Origin: Acidobacteriota bacterium
Lineage (GTDB): Bacteria > Acidobacteriota > Terriglobia > Acidiferrales > UBA7541
Length of the DNA stretch: 7,019 bases
Assembly (NCBI GenBank): GCA_003224195.1
Contig: QHYP01000181.1
Location: 21,169-28,187 of the forward strand
Reading direction: 5' to 3'
Positions within the stretch are counted from its first letter, which is position 1; every line of letters begins with the position of its first letter. Below, in pieces: positions 1-4,705 of this stretch. A program made the translations under genes and the position numbers. The notes below the pieces were generated by a model that saw only the letters and a program-made list of their open reading frames with translations, was not told where the DNA came from and did not search any database.

Positions 1-1
1 A

Positions 2-187
2 ATCGCTATTCGCCTGATCCTTGCGTTCGTAGGTGCGTTCAAGCCGAATCTTTATCTCGCTTTAGCCGGGCTTGTGGTGGCTCTCGCGACCTTGGTGATC
101 ATGCGCGGACTGCTCTGGACTCCTCAGTCATCCAGGCAAGATTCCGCGCCGCTCTCAGCAAATTATGAGCAACCAAAGCTAGGATAG
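2..187 (+). CDS. C-terminal fragment of a putative membrane protein (5' truncated)
   Basis: An open frame enters from the left edge and stops at TAG 185-187, giving 61 visible residues. The stretch reads as the end of an inner-membrane protein. A hydrophobic run (LILAFVGAF, residues 5-13) is followed by a longer one (LYLALAGLVVALATLVIM, residues 17-34) and then by a polar tail of about 25 residues ending QPKLG. The family cannot be named from this much sequence. The last 89 bases lie opposite the end of the - strand MerR-like gene at 99-449. Either the two genes truly overlap tail to tail, or one of the two 3' ends is a chance reading. The alternation of membrane-type segments with a polar tail favours this frame being real, but the call rests on composition only. 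Confidence 0.45.
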   Translation: MAIRLILAFVGAFKPNLYLALAGLVVALATLVIMRGLLWTPQSSRQDSAPLSANYEQPKLG

Positions 188-449
188 TGGAATCCGACTT
201 GGGGCCTGAAACCGCGACGGAGGTCATGCAAGCTTCCATCAGCTTGGAAAGCACGCTCATGCGCGTTCCCAGCGACTCTTTCAGGTAGAAAGCAACCTTC
301 GCCACCAGCAGGGTGCTCGGGTTGAAATAGTGCGTTCCTTCCGACCTTTTCGGCTTCACAACGCCGAATTGGACGAGGTTCTGTAATTCCTTCGGGTCAA
401 GCTGAAGGACGACACTTGCTTGCTTAAGCTTTAGCATTTGCCCGCTCAT
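99..449 (-). CDS. Small MerR/HTH_17-like DNA-binding protein
   Basis: A 116-residue protein. The first 70 residues resemble a MerR-type winged helix: a helix-turn-helix (LKLKQASVVLQLDPKELQNL, residues 6-25), then FGVVKPKR as the wing entry, HYFNPSTLL as the wing, and an amphipathic helix around VAFYLKESLG. In this family such domains bind operator DNA as dimers. The remaining 45 residues show no motif I know, and no effector domain is visible. The start is ATG 447-449 with no clear Shine-Dalgarno sequence. A second ATG at 435-437 would remove four residues and is equally possible. The 3' end overlaps the + strand membrane-protein end by 89 bases, so the C-terminus may be a read-through extension. 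It could serve as a regulator or as an accessory protein of a mobile element. Confidence 0.55.
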   Translation of the reverse strand: MSGQMLKLKQASVVLQLDPKELQNLVQFGVVKPKRSEGTHYFNPSTLLVAKVAFYLKESLGTRMSVLSKLMEACMTSVAVSGPKSDSTILALVAHNLLRAARNLAWMTEESRAVRA

Positions 450-725
450 AGTGTTTTCAATTACCGTCTAAATGTTAGGTCATATTCCGTTTTGCGTTAA
501 GCCTTGCTCTCTTTTCGCAGCAAGATTGAGCTCTTCCGCTGAACGGGGTTGCCTAGGCGATCTCCCGCCGCGTCAACGGAGCGATACCCGCTAGACTAGA
601 ATTGGCGGGCCACTCGACTTTCCCCGCTTGAACTCCGCGCCCAGCGGATCGCCCCTTAGACTTTGGGCCTCCTCGCCCGGCGCCACTTCCCGAAAAATGT
701 ACTGGTACTAAGATTTTCTCTCACA

Positions 726-760
726 TTTTCCTTTCTAAAGGCCTCTGAGTAGATAGGGGA
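726..760 (+). repeat. Degenerate direct repeat, copy A
   Basis: About 35 bases running from TTTTCC through the shared block GGCCTCT (740-746) and AGTA (748-751) to AGGGGA (755-760). The same blocks occur in the same order at 927-962, with one single-base length difference and several substitutions. The two copies are 201 bases apart. Confidence 0.45.
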
Positions 761-926
761 ATCAGTCGCCAAATCTCCCGACTTGTTGCCCGAATCCGAA
801 TGCCGTAGCGGGACAAGCGTCATTGCGGACATCCGAGGGTGTGCGTGCCTCACCTGTGGAAGTGCAAACTTTTCAGATGGAGCATCCACTCCCGTGGTGC
901 TCTGGTCGGACAAAATGGCGTTGAGT

Positions 927-962
927 TTTTCCCTTTTGCAGGCCTCTTAGTAAGTGAGGGGA
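927..962 (+). repeat. Degenerate direct repeat, copy B
   Basis: Second copy of the repeat at 726-760, with blocks TTTTCC, GGCCTCT (941-947), AGTA (949-952) and AGGGGA (957-962). Its right end forms the left arm of an 8-bp hairpin (957-984). Copy A has no matching right arm. Confidence 0.45.
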
Positions 963-984
963 GGATTCTTTTTCAGCCTCCCCT
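957..984. repeat. Perfect 8-bp hairpin
   Basis: AGGGGAGG (957-964) pairs with CCTCCCCT (977-984) across a 12-base pyrimidine-rich loop. There is no T-run directly after either arm, so it is not an obvious intrinsic terminator. Confidence 0.5.
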
Positions 985-1058
985 GCGGGCTTGACGGAGC
1001 CGTCCCACTTCGGTCAACCGTCTGGCCTGACTGAATGCACCCAGCTTTCCCAGTAAAT

Positions 1059-1074
1059 GGGGGCAGAAGCCCCC
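1059..1074. repeat. 6-bp GC hairpin with AGAA loop
   Basis: GGGGGC (1059-1064) and GCCCCC (1069-1074) enclose the tetraloop AGAA. The overlapping pair CAGAAG (1064-1069) and CTTCTG (1074-1079) offers a competing stem. The 9-mer CTTCTGGCA occurs at 1074-1082 and again at 1086-1094. Confidence 0.45.
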
Positions 1075-1193
1075 TTCTGGCACTACTTCTGGCAAAAGGA
1101 ATTGTCTCTTCGGTTCTCGATGGAGTTGAACTTGTTGAAAAGCCAAGAGATGGTTCAGAGACATGCAAGCAGTTGCACGGGCCAAAAACTTAA

Positions 1194-1264
1194 GTGAGGC
1201 GGGAGCGACCCCATCCTTTGACGCACCGTGCGTCACGGATTCTCCGGGGTCGCTCCCGCCTCAC
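1194..1264. repeat. REPIN/MITE-like palindromic element, copy 1
   Basis: The left arm GTGAGGCGGGAGCGACCCC (1194-1212) is the exact reverse complement of 1246-1264, a perfect 19-bp inverted repeat around 33 central bases. The centre contains a second palindrome, GACGCA-CCG-TGCGTC (1220-1234). The core of the arm recurs in the element at 1631-1696, which marks a dispersed element rather than a chance hairpin. Two REP-like arms in opposite orientation with a short variable middle match the REPIN layout. Such elements are typically non-autonomous and mobilised by RAYT-type transposases. No such transposase is in the window, and no target-site duplication is evident. Confidence 0.75.
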
Positions 1265-1630
1265 CACGCACGCTCATTGCGCGCTTTTGTCACGGTCGTG
1301 TCCAGGAGGCCGAAAACCGGCGCGAAACGCATTGCGTAGGCGGAGGGACTCGGTTCCGAACGCGAAGGTCGAAGGCTCACGCCGCGCATCCCGTCTCGCA
1401 AGTGACCCTCGAGGAAAGGACACAATATTGAGTCTTAGTTTTCCCTTTCTCAGCACCCGTGCTAACGAAGCGGCGCGTTGTCGCTCTGGGGTTCCAGTGA
1501 AGATGGTAAGAATTGCCTTCTGCACCTCCGGAATTGGCGCCTCTTCACCCGAGGCCCGAGCTACAGATTTGCAGTCAACGACTTGCAACGACAACCTTTA
1601 CAAAAGTCACCCCGCAAAAAAGTTCAAATC
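1265..1630. other. Gene-poor interval between the two palindromes
   Basis: These 366 bases separate the two palindromic elements. Open frames cross it on both strands, but they run through the palindromes, are rich in Arg and Ser, and have no ribosome binding site, so I do not call a gene. No RNA gene or insertion-sequence end was recognised. Confidence 0.45.
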
Positions 1631-1696
1631 GGGCGGGAGCGACCCCACTTTTTTGTGGACGATCCGCCCAAAAGTTTCGTGGGGTCGCTCCCGCCC
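1631..1696. repeat. REPIN/MITE-like palindromic element, copy 2
   Basis: GGGCGGGAGCGACCCCAC (1631-1648) is the exact reverse complement of 1679-1696, an 18-bp perfect inverted repeat around 30 bases. Pairing can continue inside with ACTTTT (1647-1652) against AAAAGT (1670-1675) after a 3-base bulge. It shares the core GGCGGGAGCGACCCC with copy 1 at 1194-1264, while the middles and the outermost bases differ. It ends 102 bases before the start of the RHH gene, so it may lie in or near that operon's promoter region. Confidence 0.75.
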
Positions 1697-1754
1697 TCGC
1701 AGGAACTTCGCGTCAACGTTTTGCGCGGTGCTGAGTCGGAACAAACGAAGGTTC

Positions 1755-1783
1755 CTGCACGCTTTATTAAACTCCGCGTGCAG
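1755..1783. promoter_or_regulatory. Inverted repeat before the RHH operon: candidate operator or leader hairpin
   Basis: CTGCACGC (1755-1762) and GCGTGCAG (1776-1783) form a perfect 8-bp inverted repeat around an A/T-rich 13-base spacer. It sits directly before the Shine-Dalgarno AAGGAG (1786-1791) of the RHH gene. RHH proteins often repress their own operons by binding such repeats, so an autoregulatory operator is plausible (inference). A leader RNA hairpin is the alternative. The spacer contains -10-like TATTAA (1765-1770), but no convincing -35 box lies upstream. Confidence 0.45.
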
Positions 1784-1798
1784 AAAAGGAGACGACCC

Positions 1799-2056
1799 AT
1801 GGCAATACTGAAGTCACCGCCAAAACCACCAAAGAACGAAACGCTGCAAATCCGTGTTGAGGAGGCAATCAGATCGAAACTGTCGAAGTACGCCGAGTTC
1901 ATCGATTCTTCGGAATCCTACGTCGTCAGTGAAGCCTTAAAGCCCTTGTTTAGGAAAGACGACGACTTCAAGACCTGGCTTGAAGAACAGAACCGCAACG
2001 GCGATCAACGTCAGAATGGAGGAGACTCTCTTTTTGAGACTGTCAAGAAAGCATGA
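1799..2056 (+). CDS. Ribbon-helix-helix (CopG/Arc-like) small DNA-binding protein
   Basis: An 85-residue protein starting at ATG 1799, chosen because AAGGAG (1786-1791) lies 7 bases upstream. The frame is open further upstream but runs through a palindromic element with unlikely composition. The fold fits RHH: a basic N-terminus, a strand ETLQIRV (residues 14-20), helix A EEAIRSKLSKYAEFI (21-35), a turn DSSES, and helix B YVVSEALKPLF (41-51). RHH proteins dimerise and insert the paired strands into the DNA major groove. The motif FRKDDDFKTWLEEQ (51-64) follows, then a polar tail. Its stop overlaps the next gene's start (ATGA, 2053-2056), so the two are translationally coupled. It is probably the regulator or an accessory DNA-binding protein of the recombinase operon. 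An antitoxin role is less likely because no toxin follows. Confidence 0.75.
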   Translation: MAILKSPPKPPKNETLQIRVEEAIRSKLSKYAEFIDSSESYVVSEALKPLFRKDDDFKTWLEEQNRNGDQRQNGGDSLFETVKKA

Positions 2057-2460
2057 AGAACCGTCGTCTCCAATTCGACTTGCGCGAGAATACAGCGTCT
2101 TCAAGGCAGCATACCTCGCGCCTTGCAATAGGTTCGTCATCATCGCCGCAGCCAATGAGGGCTGTCGAAGCGCTACGCGAGCGCCCATTTGAAATGAGCA
2201 TCACAGAAATGTGTGACGTACCCCCTAATGAGCCATTCGTTTCTGCGGACGAAGCGGCGCAGTTTCTTTCCGTCAAACGTCGTTATTTGCTGGCGCTCGC
2301 CCGGAGGGGAATGGCCGGTGCATATCCGCTCGGCACGGGAACCAAACGCAAGACTTGGGTGTTCCGGCTGTCGGAGCTCGCTGCCTCCATCATGAGCGAT
2401 AAGACAATTATTTCAAAAACGCAGAAGCCGTGTACTATTCGATCTGGCAGTCCCCGCTGA
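2053..2460 (+). CDS. Excisionase-like helix-turn-helix (HTH_17) protein
   Basis: A 135-residue protein. Residues 61-113 form an excisionase/MerR-like winged helix: FVSADEAAQFLSV (62-74) is the first half of the HTH, KRRYLLALARRGMAGAYPLG (75-94) contains the recognition helix and wing start, and RKTWVFRLSELAASI (99-113) is the wing strand and closing helix. Such proteins bend attachment-site DNA and steer a tyrosine recombinase toward excision, or regulate its gene. The ATG at 2053 overlaps the RHH stop by 4 bases. Internal ATGs at 2155 and 2194 would give a protein closer to the bare domain, and the first 47 residues are low in recognisable structure, so the true start is uncertain. The gene ends 10 bases before the recombinase start, which fits a single transcript. 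Function is inferred from fold and position. Confidence 0.75.
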   Translation: MKNRRLQFDLRENTASSRQHTSRLAIGSSSSPQPMRAVEALRERPFEMSITEMCDVPPNEPFVSADEAAQFLSVKRRYLLALARRGMAGAYPLGTGTKRKTWVFRLSELAASIMSDKTIISKTQKPCTIRSGSPR

Positions 2461-2470
2461 AAAGAGGAAT

Positions 2471-3643
2471 ATGGCTTATCAGCGAGGATCACTCAAGAAA
2501 GTACACCGCAAGGAAGGAGAGACCTGGGTGCTGCGTTTCCGGGTCACTAACGCGGAAGGAAAAAGAGTCGAACACACGTTGCCTGTCGGACTTGTCCGGG
2601 AATTCCCGAAGGGCAGGGATGCATGGCGCGAGGTGGACCGGCTCGGCCTTGGTGTGCGGATCAACGATACCGCCGGCCCCGGCCGTGCTTCATTCCGTTT
2701 TCTTGCGGAGCATTACTTCAAGGCCGATTTCGGTGCGGATGCTGCGCGCTCGAAATCGACGAACACCATCCCCATCGTTGAGCACTACGTCCGCGACTAC
2801 CTCATCAAGCGATTCGGTGAGGACATCGCGGAGGACATCAAGCCGCTCGACATACAGAAGTGGCTAAAGTCCCTCAACGAAGTGAACGGGCTTGCCTGGA
2901 CGACGATCTCTAAAATGCGGGGCCTCATGCACCGCATCTACAAGGTCGGCATCCTGCATGAACTCGTCGCGAAGAATCCGCTCACACACGTCGAGACGCG
3001 TTCCAAGTCCAGCTACCGGGCAATCATCATCACCCCGGCCCAGACGCTTAACATTCTGAAATCCCTCCCCTCCCCGCTTCACTGCACGCTGGTGCTCACC
3101 TGTGCGGCGACGGCGCTGCGCTCGTCGGAGATTCTGGCGCTGCGCTGGAGCGACATGCTCTGGGAGGAAGGGCGGATACGGATTTCCAAGCGCTGGGCCA
3201 AGGGACAAGACGGAGAAACCAAGACCGATGCATCGGACGGTTATGTCCCGCTGCATCCCGTCCTGGCCGGGCATCTTCGCGCATGGCAACGGCAGACGCC
3301 CTACGCAAAAACAACCGACTTCGTTTTTCCGTCGATGAAAGAACGGGGCAGGAAACCGCTCTACGCTTCCAGTTTCGTCGCCGACCATCTGCGACCGGCA
3401 GCTAAGAAAGCCGGAGTGCATATCGAGGACGGTCAACGGTTCGGGCTTCACAACCTACGTCACTCACTTAGCAACTGGCTGGTGAACAAGGCGAAAGTCG
3501 AACCAAAGACCGTGCAGGGAATCCTGCGTCATGCAAAGATTCAGACGACGCTCGATCTTTACACGCAGGAAGACAGCGATGAAACACGGGCCGCACAGGG
3601 ACAATTTCTGACCGCCGTGGGGATGAATGCAACGGTGCAGTAA
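2471..3643 (+). CDS. Tyrosine-type site-specific recombinase / integrase
   Basis: A 390-residue integrase of typical length that cuts and rejoins DNA through a covalent phosphotyrosine. Residues 1-65 look like an arm-type DNA-binding domain and about 73-175 like the SAM-like core-binding domain. The catalytic domain has the full set: Arg217 (in ALRSSEILALRW), Lys251 in the hairpin, His327 and Arg330 (HNLRH), His354 (ILRHAKIQTT) and the nucleophile Tyr364 (LDLYTQ). No frameshift or lost residue is seen, so it should be active. The start is ATG 2471, with AGAGGA only 2 bases upstream. Coupling to the HTH gene that ends at 2460 probably helps initiation. The gene reads toward tRNA-Asp and stops 66 bases from its 3' end, the classic place for an integrase that targets a tRNA gene. 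Confidence 0.92.
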   Translation: MAYQRGSLKKVHRKEGETWVLRFRVTNAEGKRVEHTLPVGLVREFPKGRDAWREVDRLGLGVRINDTAGPGRASFRFLAEHYFKADFGADAARSKSTNTIPIVEHYVRDYLIKRFGEDIAEDIKPLDIQKWLKSLNEVNGLAWTTISKMRGLMHRIYKVGILHELVAKNPLTHVETRSKSSYRAIIITPAQTLNILKSLPSPLHCTLVLTCAATALRSSEILALRWSDMLWEEGRIRISKRWAKGQDGETKTDASDGYVPLHPVLAGHLRAWQRQTPYAKTTDFVFPSMKERGRKPLYASSFVADHLRPAAKKAGVHIEDGQRFGLHNLRHSLSNWLVNKAKVEPKTVQGILRHAKIQTTLDLYTQEDSDETRAAQGQFLTAVGMNATVQ

Positions 3644-3646
3644 ATT

Positions 3647-3669
3647 TTGTGGGTTGAGTTGTGGGTTGA
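3647..3669 (+). repeat. Two 11-bp direct repeats: candidate recombinase arm sites
   Basis: TTGTGGGTTGA occurs at 3647-3657 and again at 3659-3669, a 12-base period, in the gap between the recombinase stop and the tRNA-Asp 3' end. Short direct repeats beside an attachment core are typical arm-type binding sites for integrases. No third copy was found elsewhere in the window on either strand. Confidence 0.5.
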
Positions 3670-3709
3670 AGCTTTGAGAACCATCACTCCATAACTGCTT
3701 TGGAATGAA

Positions 3710-3786
3710 TGGCGGGGACGACGGGACTCGAACCCGCGACCTCTGCCGTGACAGGGCAGCGTTCTAACCAACTGAACTACGTCCCC
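3710..3786 (-). tRNA. tRNA-Asp (GTC)
   Basis: A complete 77-base cloverleaf on the - strand. The acceptor stem GGGGACG/CGTCCCC is perfect, followed by discriminator G and an encoded CCA (3710-3712). The D stem is GTTC/GAAC, and the anticodon stem CTGCC/GGCAG encloses loop CTGTCAC with anticodon GTC (3750-3752). The T arm is GCGGG-TTCGAGT-CCCGT with one G-U pair. It is the second of two tRNAs, 20 bases after tRNA-Val, and probably shares its promoter. Its 3' end faces the recombinase gene, so the 3' part of the gene (from 3710 upward) is the likely integration site. The gene is intact, as expected when an inserting element restores the tRNA end. Confidence 0.97.
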
Positions 3787-3806
3787 GCGGAAATGAATCG
3801 CACGGA

Positions 3807-3882
3807 TGGTGGGCAGTGTCCGATTCGAACGGACGACCTTCCGGGTGTAAACCGGATGCTCTAACCGCTGAGCTAACCGCCC
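3807..3882 (-). tRNA. tRNA-Val (TAC)
   Basis: A complete 76-base cloverleaf on the - strand. The acceptor stem GGGCGGT/ACTGCCC has one G-U pair, followed by discriminator A and an encoded CCA (3807-3809). The D stem is GCTC/GAGC, and the anticodon stem TCCGG/CCGGA encloses loop TTTACAC with anticodon TAC (3847-3849). The T arm GTCCG-TTCGAAT-CGGAC is perfect. It is first in a two-tRNA unit with tRNA-Asp and has a well-placed promoter a few bases upstream. Confidence 0.97.
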
Positions 3883-3891
3883 CGGAGATCC

Positions 3892-3920
3892 ATCGTACAG
3901 GAAGCCCCAACGAGCGTCAA
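3892..3920 (-). promoter_or_regulatory. Sigma70-type promoter of the tRNA-Val / tRNA-Asp unit
   Basis: On the - strand, TTGACG (3915-3920) and TACGAT (3892-3897) are separated by exactly 17 bases. The expected start point falls only a few bases before the tRNA-Val 5' end at 3882, so the leader would be very short. Confidence 0.65.
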
Positions 3921-3932
3921 CGCGCGGTTGCC

Positions 3933-3961
3933 TTGCACTTCCTCCGCGCTGCCAGTACACT
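3933..3961 (+). promoter_or_regulatory. Possible promoter of the DUF507 genes
   Basis: TTGCAC (3933-3938) and TACACT (3956-3961) are 17 bases apart and would give a leader of about 30 bases before ATG 3997. The boxes are weak. The unit lies back to back with the tRNA promoter, 12 bases between the two -35 boxes. Confidence 0.35.
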
Positions 3962-3996
3962 TTCTGTTTTGCAAAAGCGCAAAGGAAACGATTGGG

Positions 3997-4278
3997 ATGC
4001 TGCTTTACCGGGATTTCGTGGCTTATATGGCGAGTCAGGTGGTGAAGCGGCTTGTCGAAGGGCAGATGATCGAGGTGAAGGCTGCGCCACCGGTGGTCGA
4101 CCGTGTGCGCGCGCGGATGCAGGAGGAATTGGCCGTCGAGGAGAGGTTGAACGAAGAGGTGCGGCAGATCTTGATTCAGCATCAGGAGGAGATGCGCCGG
4201 ACAGGTGTCTCCTATCAGGAGATGTACAAGAAGGTGAAGGGGCAGCTTGCGCGAGATCGGAAACTGATTTTGCGCTGA
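3997..4278 (+). CDS. DUF507 family protein (first paralog)
   Basis: A 93-residue protein of unknown function. ATG 3997 is preferred over a longer frame from further upstream because AAAGGA (3981-3986) lies 10 bases before it and the family begins close to this Met (MLLYRDFVAYMASQVVKRL). It has no signal peptide or membrane segment, so it is expected in the cytoplasm. It is almost entirely predicted helix and rich in Glu, Arg and Lys. Residues 36-68 (VDRVRARMQEELAVEERLNE and onward) read as a long charged helix. It is followed after 33 bases by a second, diverged copy of the same family, and the two are probably cotranscribed. Tandem DUF507 genes are, to my knowledge, usual in Acidobacteriota. 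No biochemical role is established that I can name. Confidence 0.85.
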   Translation: MLLYRDFVAYMASQVVKRLVEGQMIEVKAAPPVVDRVRARMQEELAVEERLNEEVRQILIQHQEEMRRTGVSYQEMYKKVKGQLARDRKLILR

Positions 4279-4311
4279 GCTGTGGCGGACCCCGCCGTCT
4301 TAGGGAGAGGC

Positions 4312-4614
4312 ATGCGACTGAGCCGGGAAAAAGTGATTCGCCTTTCCCACCAAATTACCGACGTTTTGGTGGCCAGCGACGACGTGGAGTTCATCGAAGA
4401 TCGCGACACCATCCGCAATCAAATCGTCCAGATCCTCCAAGCGCTCTTGCGCGATGAAGAAAAAGTGGACTTCGACGTGCGCAAGAAAATTTCCTCACAG
4501 AAGAAAGAGATTCTCGAAGGGAGCGAGGAGTGGGACCTGCTGTACCGGAAATATTACGCTGAAGAGATGACCCGCATGGGCGTGCCGCACGTGACGAGCG
4601 AACGCCGCTCTTAG
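4312..4614 (+). CDS. DUF507 family protein (second paralog)
   Basis: A 100-residue paralog of the preceding gene. ATG 4312 is chosen because the purine-rich AGGGAGAGG (4302-4310) lies just before it and the protein then begins MRLSREKVIRLSHQITDVLV, the family's usual opening. An in-frame GTG at 4282 would add ten residues without a good ribosome site. The two copies align along most of their length: a start of the form M-x-L-x-R-x-x-V, an LV near residue 20, then a charged central helix (RDEEKVDFDVRKKI, 57-70) and a C-terminal helix. The protein looks soluble and helical. Paired paralogs suggest a heteromeric complex, but that is inference. Transcription of this pair converges on the protease gene. 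Confidence 0.85.
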   Translation: MRLSREKVIRLSHQITDVLVASDDVEFIEDRDTIRNQIVQILQALLRDEEKVDFDVRKKISSQKKEILEGSEEWDLLYRKYYAEEMTRMGVPHVTSERRS

Positions 4615-4643
4615 CCGCTCGTTTTCCTCCTTCCCGCATCAAC

Positions 4644-4681
4644 AAAAAGCGAAAGGGCGGCCTTGACGGCCGCCCTTTCGC
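4644..4681 (-). terminator. Strong intrinsic terminator of the M48 protease gene
   Basis: A perfect 14-bp stem (4649-4662 with 4668-4681) and the loop TTGAC. Read on the - strand it is followed by TTTTT (complement of 4644-4648), a standard intrinsic terminator 25 bases after the protease stop. On the + strand no T-run follows, but the stem may still slow transcription coming from the DUF507 genes. Confidence 0.85.
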
Positions 4682-4705
4682 GCCCACCATTCGGATGAGA
4701 GCAAC

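Larger units (their letters stand above)
450..1193. other. Gene-poor region with repeats and hairpins
   Basis: I see no convincing protein gene in these roughly 740 bases on either strand. The open frames present are short, lack Shine-Dalgarno sequences and have atypical composition. One - strand frame (656-913, TTG start) carries on upstream through a single stop at 947-949 into another open stretch, so a decayed gene cannot be excluded. The region holds an inverted repeat CTTGCT/AGCAAG (503-508, 519-524), a degenerate direct repeat (726-760 and 927-962) and two hairpins (957-984 and 1059-1074). It is probably non-coding or degraded accessory DNA. Confidence 0.5.

Noticed and set aside
656..913. 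85-codon frame on the - strand with TTG start
   Set aside because: Weak start, no motif, and a degenerate DNA repeat crosses it and continues beyond a stop codon. Kept only as a possible decayed gene.
1338..1362. GGGACTCG match to the tRNA-Asp 3' region, considered as the second attachment site
   Set aside because: Only 8 contiguous bases match and the flanks do not align, which is too little for an attachment core.
1274..1594. Open frame on the - strand containing VVDCKS, and a tRNA-Cys-like TGCAAAT stretch near 1566
   Set aside because: No anticodon stem, T arm or acceptor stem can be built around it, and the frame has no ribosome site or known domain.
1194..1811. Long open frame on the + strand (205 codons)
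   Set aside because: It runs through both palindromic elements, is very rich in Arg and Ser, has no ribosome site and overlaps the supported start of the RHH gene.
2864..3451. 195-codon frame antisense to the integrase
   Set aside because: Shadow of the integrase, whose catalytic motifs are complete on the + strand.
3559..4182. 207-codon frame on the - strand
   Set aside because: It covers two intact tRNA genes and the end of the integrase gene.
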